DNA of 64,000 nucleotides from Isochrysis galbana. Its lineage: Eukaryota > Haptophyta > Isochrysidales > Isochrysidaceae. The notes under the pieces are model-generated. The model did not search any database, had not been told where the DNA came from, and was given only the letters and a program-made list of their open reading frames with translations. Positions within the stretch are counted from its first letter, which is position 1. Every line of letters begins with the position of its first letter. Where the stretch lies: the NCBI GenBank assembly GCA_018136815.1, contig CM030940.1, positions 1,618,213 through 1,682,212 on the forward strand. The letters are read 5' to 3'. This document shows, piece after piece, positions 10,025 to 18,728 of this stretch. A program made the translations under genes and the position numbers.

Positions 10025-10062
10025 GTCCGTCCTAGTTGTAGTTTCTAGGACTGGTCCTAGAA
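10025..10062. repeat. Palindromic end of a GTAGGAC/CTAGGAC element
   Basis: CCGTCCTAGTTGTAG then CTAGGACTGGTCCTAG, followed directly by AAAGCTGGGTACCTTTATCC. The same arrangement, with the same flanking bases, occurs inverted at 28030-28080 at one end of the small transposon there. Confidence 0.6.
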
Positions 10063-10160
10063 AGCTGGGTACCTTTATCCGAGTAGTAAGCACGTGTCGA
10101 TGAAGACCAAGGAAGTAGCGAGCATCTTGCTTGCTAAAGTACACCCTCAAGAACCTCCAG

Positions 10161-10254
10161 CGTCTAGAGTCTAGACTCTGTAAGTCTGACACCTCTGTAA
10201 GCTTCTAGACTTTTTAAGTCTACCAGCTACTCCATGGCTAAGCTACGAAAAGCT
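10161..10254. repeat. ~90-bp dispersed repeat, copy 1
   Basis: It nearly matches 15721-15807 from CGTCTAGA to GGCTAAGCTACGAAAAGCT. In both places it lies beside LINE-related sequence. Confidence 0.8.
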
Positions 10255-10789
10255 ATAGGTAAAGTGCACGCCGCTGTGCTCGCGTTGAGACGCTATTCGC
10301 CGATGAATCTTGTAGGATCTTCACTAAGCATGGATGAATCCCTTTCGCGCCTTTTCTGTGTGCAATCCTTCTCTAGGACGACGAGTTCTCTTCTGGCCAA
10401 TTGGTTCCTTCTTTGCTCTCTCTGTTGACCCACCGTGGCTTTCGCTCCCGTGTTTATTACGTGTTGCCCTTGTTTATGTTAGAAAGTGGCGTGGCGTGTC
10501 TTCGTACGCACCCAGCAGCCGTCGCAGCGCTCTGCGATCGAAGCCGTACCGTGACCCCTCGTACCCTTGAGCCCCTACTGCCTTGTGTGTGGTCTCTCGC
10601 TAGAAATCACCCACTAGAGATTGATTCAATCTGTTCCTATGGACCCATCACCACCCTCTGCACCGCAAAATTCGCCCTCGCCGCCGCGCGCGGACCCCGT
10701 CACCACTGCACCCGTGCCCAAGCCTTCCCAAGTATCTTCACCCGCTACCCAAGTCGATAGGCCGCCTACGGACGCGTGGGTTGCCAAGG
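10255..10789. other. Intergenic or 5' region; no secure gene
   Basis: A Pro/Ser-rich frame begins at ATG 10639 (MDPSPPSAPQNSPS) and overlaps the following ORF in another frame. No other signal. Confidence 0.4.
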
Positions 10790-11206
10790 ATGGAGTCTCA
10801 GGAGCCTTACCCGGATCCTGGGAACAGTCCATCTCCACATGTGCTCATCGTCCTCCTCCTCATTGTCCTCCTCGTCTTGGTCCTCCACCAAACCACCAAA
10901 TCGACAAATCGACGTCGCCGCGCCCGCTTCCGAGTGGAGGAATGGCGACGCGATGAGCCTGCGGCGGCATTGGGCGCGGCGCCCATCGAGGTCTCCTCCT
11001 CCTCCTCCTCCTCCTCCTCCTCCTCCCCCATGAAGATGCGGCGACGGCGCCGCACTCCGCGCGGCCCCCCAAGTTTTGTTTCTTTCCAAGTCAAAGTCAA
11101 AGGCCCCAAATTTTGGTCAAAAATTTCGATTTCGATTGACCACCCAAATTTGACAAAAAAATTACAAACTTACGTCAACCCCAACGTGTATCGCGCATCG
11201 CGTTGA
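10790..11206 (+). CDS. Possible small single-pass membrane protein
   Basis: A 138-codon ORF from ATG 10790 (MESQEPYPDPGNSPSP). It has a hydrophobic helix at about residues 17-33 (VLIVLLLIVLLVLVLH), an Arg-rich stretch, a polyserine run encoded by (TCC)n at 10997-11029, and another Arg cluster. Low complexity and an overlapping Pro-rich frame at 10639-10956 make this doubtful. No family recognised. Confidence 0.3.
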   Translation: MESQEPYPDPGNSPSPHVLIVLLLIVLLVLVLHQTTKSTNRRRRARFRVEEWRRDEPAAALGAAPIEVSSSSSSSSSSSPMKMRRRRRTPRGPPSFVSFQVKVKGPKFWSKISISIDHPNLTKKLQTYVNPNVYRASR

Positions 11207-12069
11207 ATATGTCCGTGTGTATCGCGTTGAATATGTCCGTGAGTGCTGAGCAGTCAATGGAAGATTCGTCGGCCTGATTGCATGAGCGGCAGGTGCTTTC
11301 TCTGTCCGGGAGGCGGTTCGCGGTGCCGATTCTTCGGTGCGTGATGTGTTGGAAGTCCCACCGGTGAAACGAGTGATTCGGCTCCATTGCGCGCGGCGGG
11401 GCGCGTCGGCTGCGGTTTTGACCGTGGCAGAGAGATCCCGCCCCCGCGTCTCTTCTTCTCCGGTGGCTACGCCGGCTTTCTCCTCTTCTGCCCTGCGCTT
11501 CTTACCGCCCTCTCCCCCCTCCCCCCCCCCGCTCTCCTCCTAATCTTCTCTCTCCCTCCTCTCATTCCTTTCATTGTGGGGCTCTCGCTCCTCCGTATCC
11601 CCCCCCCCCTCTCTCTCTCTCTCGCCCATCCTCCAGCTCTTAATCTCCTTCCCCCCGGGGGACCCACCGAGGAGAGTGAAGCGGTGCCGCCGCAGGGGCC
11701 CTCGAGGGGGAAGAGAAGAGAGAGAGAGAGGGAAGAGTGGCGGATGGGGGGGAGGGAAGGGGGGCGGGCAGAGGAAGCAGGGCGCGAGGAAAAAGTGAAG
11801 AGAGAGGGGGGGGGGCTCTCTCTCCGCGGCTGGAAGACCGCGTCGATCGTTGAAAGAACTCTCGAGGGCAGCCTGCGAATAACAGAAGAAACAGAGGGCG
11901 ACAGCGGAGAGAGAGAGAGAGAGAGAGAGAAGAGCCAGAGTAGAGAGAGAGAGAGAGGGAGAGAGGGATGGAGAGAGAGAGAAGAGGCCGCGCGCGCGCG
12001 TGTGTCGAGACGGCCCACACAGAGTTGTGCGGCGGCTCTCCCACCTCTGTGTATCATATCTGTGCGTGG

Positions 12070-12108
<39 letters not shown>

Positions 12109-12473
12109 TCCTCACCTCTCCTCTCTCTCTCTCTCTCTCCCTCTCTCTCTCTCCCTCTCTCTCTCTCTCCCTCTCCCTCTCTCTCCCTGCGCTCTCTCCT
12201 GCTGCCTGCTCTCACCTCGGCGCGGAAGGAAGAATTCCTTCCTCTCATCGTTCCCTTTCTCTATTGCCTCCACCCCATCTCCCTCCTTCCCTCTCTCCCT
12301 CGTCTCCCAAGGGTGGTACAACAGTAGTACAAATTACTTCCTCTAGAGCTCTACTCTATAAAGATTCTACGCGCAGGGGAGCGAGAGCAGAGCGAGAGAG
12401 CGAGAGGGAGACAAGCTCCCCCCTTCCCCCCTCCCCCCCTCCCCTCCGTTCCACCCCCAACCTCCTTCCCCCC
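11207..12473. other. Intergenic and 5' region of the aldolase gene
   Basis: It opens with a 24-bp tandem duplication containing CGCGTTGAATATGTCCGTG (about 11199-11240), then long purine and pyrimidine tracts (11700-12190). A pyrimidine-rich stretch (12415-12473) directly precedes the aldolase ATG. Long open frames here are artefacts of (GA)n/(CT)n. Confidence 0.6.
11700..12190. repeat. GA tract facing CT tract
   Basis: Polypurine (GA-rich) sequence at 11700-11985 is followed by a polypyrimidine (CT-rich) tract at 12070-12190 on the same strand, so the two halves could pair as a large imperfect hairpin. Confidence 0.75.
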
Positions 12474-14002
12474 ATGGCGGCCCTCGCACTCACGACGGTA
12501 CTCACCGCGCCAGCCTTCTCCCCCGCGCTCCTCCCCCGCGCTCCTCCCGCCGCGCGCGCCCCGCTCGCCCCTCAGATGGGTCTGCTGCGAAAGCTTGGGC
12601 TCCGCCGCTCCTTCCGTGCTGCGGACGATGCGGGCATCCCCTGCGTCGACGAGTGCGCGATCGAGGCGTACCCCAATCTTCCCGCCTCGGTGCATCCGGG
12701 CGTGGTCACCGGCCAGGCCCTCATCGACCTGCTCGAGCACGCCAAGGAGAACGGGTACGCCATCCCGGCCGTCAACTGCGTCACCTCCTCGTCGATCAAC
12801 GCTTGCCTCGAGGCAGCGCGCAAGGCGGACTCACCGATCATCATCCAGTTTTCGTCGGGCGGCTCTCAGTTCTACGCGGGTAAGGGGCTCGATAACACTG
12901 GATACAAGGCCGCCATTGCTGGCGCCGTCTCGGGCGCCTTCCACGTGCGTGCGATGGCTGAGCAGGTATGTGCGCACGCCCCCCCCCCCCGTCCGCCTGA
13001 CATGCTGCCTCCCACCCACCCACCCTCCCTCACCACCCCCGGTGCAATCTCGCAGTACGGCGTGCCCGTCATCTTGCACACGGACCACTGCTCTAAGGCG
13101 CTCCTCCCGTGGCTAGACGGCATGCTCGCAGCGTCTGAGCGGTGCGTGTGGCCTGCGCGCCTTGCGCACGCGCCGCCGGCCCCCGTGCGCCGCCGCCCCC
13201 GGCCCTGCCCAGCACCGTCTCGCCAACTCGGCCTCGCAGGTACTTTGCGGCGCACGGCGAGCCACTCTTCTCCTCGCACATGATTGATCTCTCCGAGGAG
13301 CCCCTCGAGGAGAACATCGAGATCTGCGTCGACTATCTACAGCAGATGGCCAAGCTGAACATGCTTCTTGAGATGGAGCTCGGCATCACCGGCGGCGAGG
13401 AGGATGGCGTCGACAACGAGGACGCCGACCCGGCCGACCTCTACTCCAAGCCCGAGGAGATCTGGCAAGTCTACGAGGCGCTCTCCAAGGTGCCTAACGG
13501 TAAATTCACCGTCGCCGCCGCATTCGGCAACGTGCACGGCGTCTACGCGCCGGGCAACGTCAAGCTCGACCCGGAGATCCTGAACAATGCGCAGAAGTTC
13601 ATCGGTGACAAGATCGGCAAGCCAGGCAGCAAGCCCGTCTCCTTCGTCTTCCACGGTGGTTCCGGCTCTGATATTAAGGACATCAAGCAGGCCATCAGCT
13701 ACGGCGTCGTCAAGATGAACATCGACACCGACACTCAGTGGTCGTACTGGTCCGGCATCCGCTCCTACTACAAGAAGTACGAGCCCTACCTGAATACCCA
13801 AATTGGCAACCCGGAGGGCGCTGAGAAACCCAATAAGAAGTACTACGACCCGCGTGCGTGCATCCGCAGCGCCGAGGAGTCAACCGAGGCGCGGCTGCAG
13901 CAGTGCTTCGAAGACCTCAACGCCGTCGGCGTGCTCGGCTTGGGCGACATGCCTCCGCCGCAGAACGTCCTCGGCCCGCGCCGTGGCGCCCTCCCTGTCT
14001 AG
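12474..14002 (+). CDS. fba: Class II fructose-bisphosphate aldolase, 3 exons
   Basis: A zinc-dependent aldolase (fructose-1,6-bisphosphate to DHAP and G3P) of 446 residues. Exons are 12474-12965, 13056-13141 and 13240-14002; introns of 90 and 98 bp use GT-AG. Family signatures: ILHTDHC across exon 2, HMIDLSEEPLEENI, LEMELGITGGEEDGVDN, FGNVHGVYAPGNV, FHGGSGS and MNIDTDTQW, giving the zinc histidines and phosphate-binding loops expected of class IIA (FbaA-like). The N-terminal about 60 residues (MAALALTTVLTAPAFSPALL, then an Arg/Pro/Ala-rich stretch) are absent from bacterial enzymes and resemble a signal plus transit peptide, suggesting a plastid Calvin-cycle or glycolytic enzyme. Plastid targeting is inferred. 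Confidence 0.96.
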
Positions 14003-14961
14003 GTGCGCCCCACGCGTTGGAGCTGTGCAGAGGCCTTCTCGCACACCCTGCGCCGCCCGTCCGGGCTGCCGAGCTTGATCCTAAGCAGTGCATCCCGGAT
14101 GACGCCGTCCGTGACGGCGGCGAGTGCGACGCGCTGCATTGCCGTGTCGCTTATCTTTTGTGCGAGCTGTTGCGGCCGCCGCCCTGGCGCCCCTTCCGGG
14201 TCGTGGCCGTCGGCGGTATGGGTACACCGACACGCCGCGTATTGTGCAGTGCGCGTGAAGAGAGGGCCTCACTTTCGGTGATGTGCGCAGCAGAATATTG
14301 CCGTCACGGGCATGTTGTGTAATTCTGTATTAGCTGCTCGCACTCTCTGTTCTACGTATAGAAGCAATTGGGGGACATGGTCATGCCTAGCATTAAATTT
14401 AAGGTGGTCCTAAAGGTTGGGGGGGGTGGGGGGGGCAATACGCGGAGGGGCATCGCCAGCGCTCTGAGCGGCGCATTCATACGCCGGAGCGCATGCCCTA
14501 TGAATAAGGTGGCTTGCTTTTGCTTTCATCGTTCATCGGTATCACATCTAACGGCTAACGTGTACGCCATTCAATCCTCTTCTGGGGAAGGGAGGAGAAG
14601 AGAGGAGGGGGAGAGAGAGAGAGGCCCGCTGGGATTTTTTGTCTGGTGGCACACTAAGGGGAGAGGTCCCCGCTTATCCCCGCTAAAAAAAAACATCTGA
14701 AGATTCTGGGCTACACACCTACTACTGCTTGGGTATCCCCTCTCTACTTACACCGCCCTTAAATTCCCTCCCTCCCCCTCTTTCCCTGCCCCCCTTCATT
14801 CCTTGGTCTTCGGTTTCCGGGGTCAGGCCCTGGTGCCCTACCTAAGGCCTGGTTCGAAGTGTTCCCCCGTTTCGTCCAGGTATGCCCTATCGTTTTAACG
14901 ATAGTTGGCCGCTTATCCCCGCTAACCCGCTGTCCGCTGTACGGTCGCGAGGAGAGAGGAG
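14003..14961. other. Intergenic with a decayed hairpin module
   Basis: It contains a G-run (14419-14434), a GA stretch (14580-14620), two copies of CCGCTTATCCCCGCTAA (near 14670 and 14911) and the palindrome at 14887-14904. No gene seen. Confidence 0.5.
14887..14904. promoter_or_regulatory. Palindrome CTATCGTTTTAACGATAG without the ORF
   Basis: The sequence is identical to the hairpin at 35950-35967. Here the neighbouring ATGGAG is replaced (GGCATACC), so it is a remnant of the LINE 5' module. Confidence 0.7.
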
Positions 14962-15200
14962 ATGGAGCTACCGCTCAACCCCAACGCCGTACCTCACCGT
15001 CATGCTCCATCGCGCGTCGGACCTCAAGGAGAAAAGATAGTCGACGCCGAGATTGCTAAGATGGAGGCTGCTGAAATCATTCAAAAATCCAATTCAGCCG
15101 GGGGCTCCCAGGTAGTGTTGGTGACGAGCAGAAAGACGGCTCGGTGAGATTCTGCGTAGACTACCGCGATGAGTCCCTCGAGGTGATTAGCGAGGAGGTA
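14962..15200 (+). pseudogene. Ty3/gypsy reverse-transcriptase N-terminal fragment, frameshifted
   Basis: From ATG 14962 the frame reads like the start of a Ty3/gypsy RT: ELPLNPNAVPHRHAPSR, a VDAEIAKMEAAEIIQKSNSA segment and then SQVVLVTSRK. The continuation DGSVRFCVDYRD is in another frame (from about 15131), so a frameshift separates the two halves. Known Ty3 RTs show the same order (I-P-L, then GxI-xPSxSP, then VxVxKKDGxxRxCVDYRxLN). Catalytic motifs are not present downstream. A decayed fragment. Confidence 0.65.
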
Positions 15201-15669
15201 TATTTACGGGCCATGTGTTTCCACGTGTCTGAGTCGAGTTGCGAATGGCGTAGTCCATGGGATATGGGAGGCCTTGAGGCCTTTGACGTTGAGTATGATC
15301 TTGCGTGGGAAGTGGAAGGACGCGAACGACCCCGATTTAGGTGCGACGCAGAGGTGGTAGACCTCCTTCTTGCCTTGCGTAACAATGATGCTCTCGGGGG
15401 TGGTTACCTTCGTACGTTCTTGATTACCTTGTAAGAAGAAGAAACCTTGCGCTTCTATCTACCGACCGCTTTCGCGGCCGTCAACTACGCTAACGTCACC
15501 CGGCCGAATGGGCCGGAGTGCCCAACTTTCGAACGCAAGCGCAAGCGGGCGCGCTGCCGGCGCTTTCTCGGCCATCCACTGAGATAGAATACCCCACCGG
15601 GCGCAATATCCAAAGGTGCCGCCCTAGCAGCCACGCCAATCGCCGCCGCCGCCGGAGAGAGAGGAGAGG
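15201..15669. other. Intergenic, no gene recognised
   Basis: An open frame 15144-15434 runs on from the gypsy fragment without recognisable motifs. The remainder shows nothing notable. Confidence 0.45.
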
Positions 15670-15707
15670 AGCGTGGCGCGCTCCATGACCCTATCGTTTA
15701 ACGATAG
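15670..15707 (-). mobile_element. LINE 5' module remnant: hairpin plus MERA start
   Basis: On the minus strand, the palindrome at 15691-15707 (CTATCGTTTAACGATAG) is followed after 4 bases by ATG at 15686 and the codons M-E-R-A-T-L; the frame stops after about 20 codons. It matches the modules at 35945, 47077 and 49955. Confidence 0.7.
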
Positions 15708-15720
15708 TTCGAACCTCAAG

Positions 15721-15807
15721 CGTCTAGAATCCGTAAGTCTAACACCTCTGTAAGCTTCTAGACTTTTTAAGTCTACCAGCTACTCCATGGCTAAGCTACG
15801 AAAAGCT
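15721..15807. repeat. ~90-bp dispersed repeat, copy 2
   Basis: Near-identical to 10161-10254; joins LINE-like sequence at 15808. Confidence 0.8.
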
Positions 15808-15890
15808 GGTTGGACTCCCAAATACCGGAAACCGGCCAGGGCTTCTTTCCAAAACAGCGGGAGCGCCGGGTTGTGTTGCCGCATATGCTT
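15808..15890 (-). mobile_element. Short LINE ORF2 fragment
   Basis: Minus-strand translation gives NPALPLFWKEALAGFRYL, resembling NTLPAFWKQALENFRRI of the ORF2 at 27413-28047. Confidence 0.5.
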
Positions 15891-16057
15891 CTAGTGAGGG
15901 TTTTGGCGGGGATAGTGGTGAGAGTGTAGCACGCACACTAAGGCGGGCGTTGAATTGACAATTGCAACCTTTCTTATTGGTCAATCAAAGGACACCAAAA
16001 CAAACATGAGACCTCTATCAGCCTTCCCACTGAAGGTGAGGTGGGGAGGTAACTCAG

Positions 16058-18728
16058 TCATATTAGTGGCGCGCCCTTGAGTGTCGTGAGCGTCCCATTC
16101 TTCTTGATAGCGGAGGCCAGGTGCTGCGCGCCCTTGTCGCCAATCCAGTTCATGCGGAGGCTGCGGGCGAGGGAGAGGATATCACTCATGAGTAGGGTGG
16201 GTCGGTGGCTGACGTATGCTGAAGCTGGCGCGAGCAATGCGAGGGACGAGGCATGTGCAGTAGTGCGCACTTGAGCTTCGTGAGCGTCCAATTCTTCTCG
16301 AGAGCCGAGGCCAGGTGTTGCGCGCCCTCGTCGAACATATCGTTACCGCTGAGGCTGTGGGCGAGAAAAAGAGGTGTCGGTCACTCATGAGTAGGTTGGC
16401 GAACGCAGGCGGAGGCGAGCGCGCGCAACGCGAAGGCCCAGGTAGGCGCATTGGCGCGCACTCGAGCGTGGTGAGCGTCCCATTCTTCTCGAGAGCCGGG
16501 GCCAAGTGCTGCGCGCCCTTTCTCCCTATTGCGTTTTCGCTGAGGCTGCGCAGGGTATCACTCATGAGTGGGTCGGCAGCCGTGGAAACCAGCGCGCACA
16601 ATGCAAGGGACAAGGCAGGCGTAGTGGCGCGCACTCCAGCGTCGTGAGCGTCGCATTCTTCTCGAGAGCCGAGGCTAAGTGTTGCACGCCCTCGGCACCC
16701 ATCCCGTTCCTGTTGAGGCTGCGGGCGAGGAAGAAATGCACTCATGAGTGGGTCGGCGGCTGACGCAGGTGGAGGCGAGCGCGCGCAACGCGAAGGATCA
16801 GGTAGGCGCAGTGGCGCGCACTCGAGCGTCATGAGGGTCCTATTCTTCTCGAGAGCGGAGGCCAGGTGCCGCGCGCCCTCGGCGCCAATCTCGTTCGCGC
16901 GAAGGCTGAGGGCCAGAAAGCGAGGCGGCATCATGAGTATTCCGGCTGACGCAGGCGGAGGCGAGTGACGAGGCAGGCGCAGTGGCGCGCACTTGAGCGT
17001 CGTGAGCGTCCCATTTTTCTTGAGAGCTGAGGCAAGGTGCTGTGCGACCTTGTCGCCGATCTCGTGGTCGCTAAGGCTGTAGGCGAGGAAGAGGGCATCG
17101 CTCATGAGTGGGCCCGAGCGCGTGCAACGCGAGGGACGAGGCAGGCGAGGGCAGTCGCGCGCACTCGAGGGTCGTGAGCGTCATATTCTTCTCGAGAGCC
17201 GAGGCCAGGTGCTGCGCGCCCTCGGCGCCCATCGTGTTCCTGTTGAGCCTGCGGGCGAGGAAGAAAGGCGCTGATGAGTGGGTCGGCGGCTGACGCAGGA
17301 GGGCGAAAGCCAGCGCAGGCAACACGAGAGACTAGGCAGGCGCAGTGGTGCGCACTTGAGCGTCGTGAGAGTTCCATTCTTCTCGAGAGCCGAGGCCAAA
17401 AGCTGCGTGCCCTTGTTGCAAATGCAGTTCATGCGGAGGCTGCGAGCGAGGAAGAAAGGCGGCACTGATGAGTGGGTTGATTGTTGACGCAGACGGAGGC
17501 GAGCACGCGCAACGGGAGGGGCGCAGTGGCGCGCACTTGAGCGTTGTGAGCGTCCTATTCTTCTCGAGAGCAAAGGCCAGGTGCTGCGCGCCCTTGTCGC
17601 CAATCTCGTTGTCGCCGAGGCTGCGGGCGAGGAAGGCAATGATGAGTGGGTTCGCGACTGACGCTTTCGGAAGCCAGCGTTCGCAATGCGAGGGACGAGG
17701 CGGGCGCAGGGGTGCGCACTTGAGCGTCATGAGCGTCGCATTCTTCTCGAGAGCATAGGCCAGGTGCAGCGCGCCCTGGTCGCCCATCTCGTTACCGCTG
17801 AGGCTGCGGGCGAGGAAGCAAGGCGACACTCATGAGTGAGTCGGCAGCTGACGCAGGCGGAGGCGCGAGGGACCAGGTAGGCGTAGTGACGCGCACTTGA
17901 TCGTCGTGAGCGTCCCGTTCTTCTCAACAACAGAAGCCAGGTGCTGCGCGCCCTCGGCGCCTATGTTGTTGTCGCTAAGGCTGCGAGCGAGGAAGAAGGT
18001 ATCTTGCATGAGTGGGTCGGCGGCCGAGGCAGAAACCAGCGTGCCCAACGCGAGGGACCCGCGCACTCGAGCGTCGTGAGCGTCCTATTCTTCTCGAGAG
18101 CAGAGGCCAAGTGTTGCGCGCCCTTGTCACCCGTCCCGTTCCTATTGAGGCTGCGGGCGAGGAAGAAAGGCACTCATGGGTGGGTCGGCGGCCGGCTGAC
18201 GCAGGCGGAGGCGAGCGAGCACGACGCGAGGGCAGGGACGAGGTAGGCGCAGTGGCGCGCACTCAAGCGTCATGAGCGTCCCATTCTTCTCGATAGCTAA
18301 GGCCATACGTTGCGCGCCTTCGGCGCCCATCTTGTTGCTGCTGAGGCTGCGGGCGAGGGAGAGGGCCTATCACTCATGAGTGGGTCGGCAAACGCAGACC
18401 GGCGGAGGCGAGCGCGCGCAACGCGAGGGACGGGGCAGACGCAGTGGCGCGCACTTGAGCGTCGCGAGCGTCCGATTCTTCTCGAGAGCAGATCCCAGGT
18501 GCTGCGCGCCCTCGGCGCCCACCTTGTTGTTATTGAGGCTGCGGGCGAGGAAGAGGGACGGGACTTATGAGTGCGGTCGACAAACGCAGACCGGCGGAGG
18601 CGAGCGCGCAACGCGAGGGAGGAGGCAGGCGCAGTGGTGCACACTTGATCGTCGTGAGCGTCCGATTCTTCTCAAGAGCAGAGGCCAGGTGCTGCGCGCC
18701 CTGGTCGCCCATCTCGTTACCGCTGAGG
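16058..18728 (-). repeat. Tandem array of 15 LRR exon-intron units
   Basis: Units recur about every 184 bp (167-195). The 84-bp exons lie at 18645-18728, 18455-18538, 18263-18346, 18067-18150, 17897-17980, 17720-17803, 17537-17620, 17356-17439, 17165-17248, 16993-17076, 16822-16905, 16635-16718, 16462-16545 and 16271-16354, with the last, extended exon at 16058-16160. Introns are also similar to each other (GTGCGCGCCAC at the start, CACTCATGAGTG within, GCCCGCAG at the end), so whole exon-intron units were duplicated. Confidence 0.9.

Noticed and set aside
11387..12346. Several long ORFs with Ser-Leu or Arg-Glu runs
   Set aside because: Low-complexity GA/CT sequence upstream of the aldolase; no real composition.
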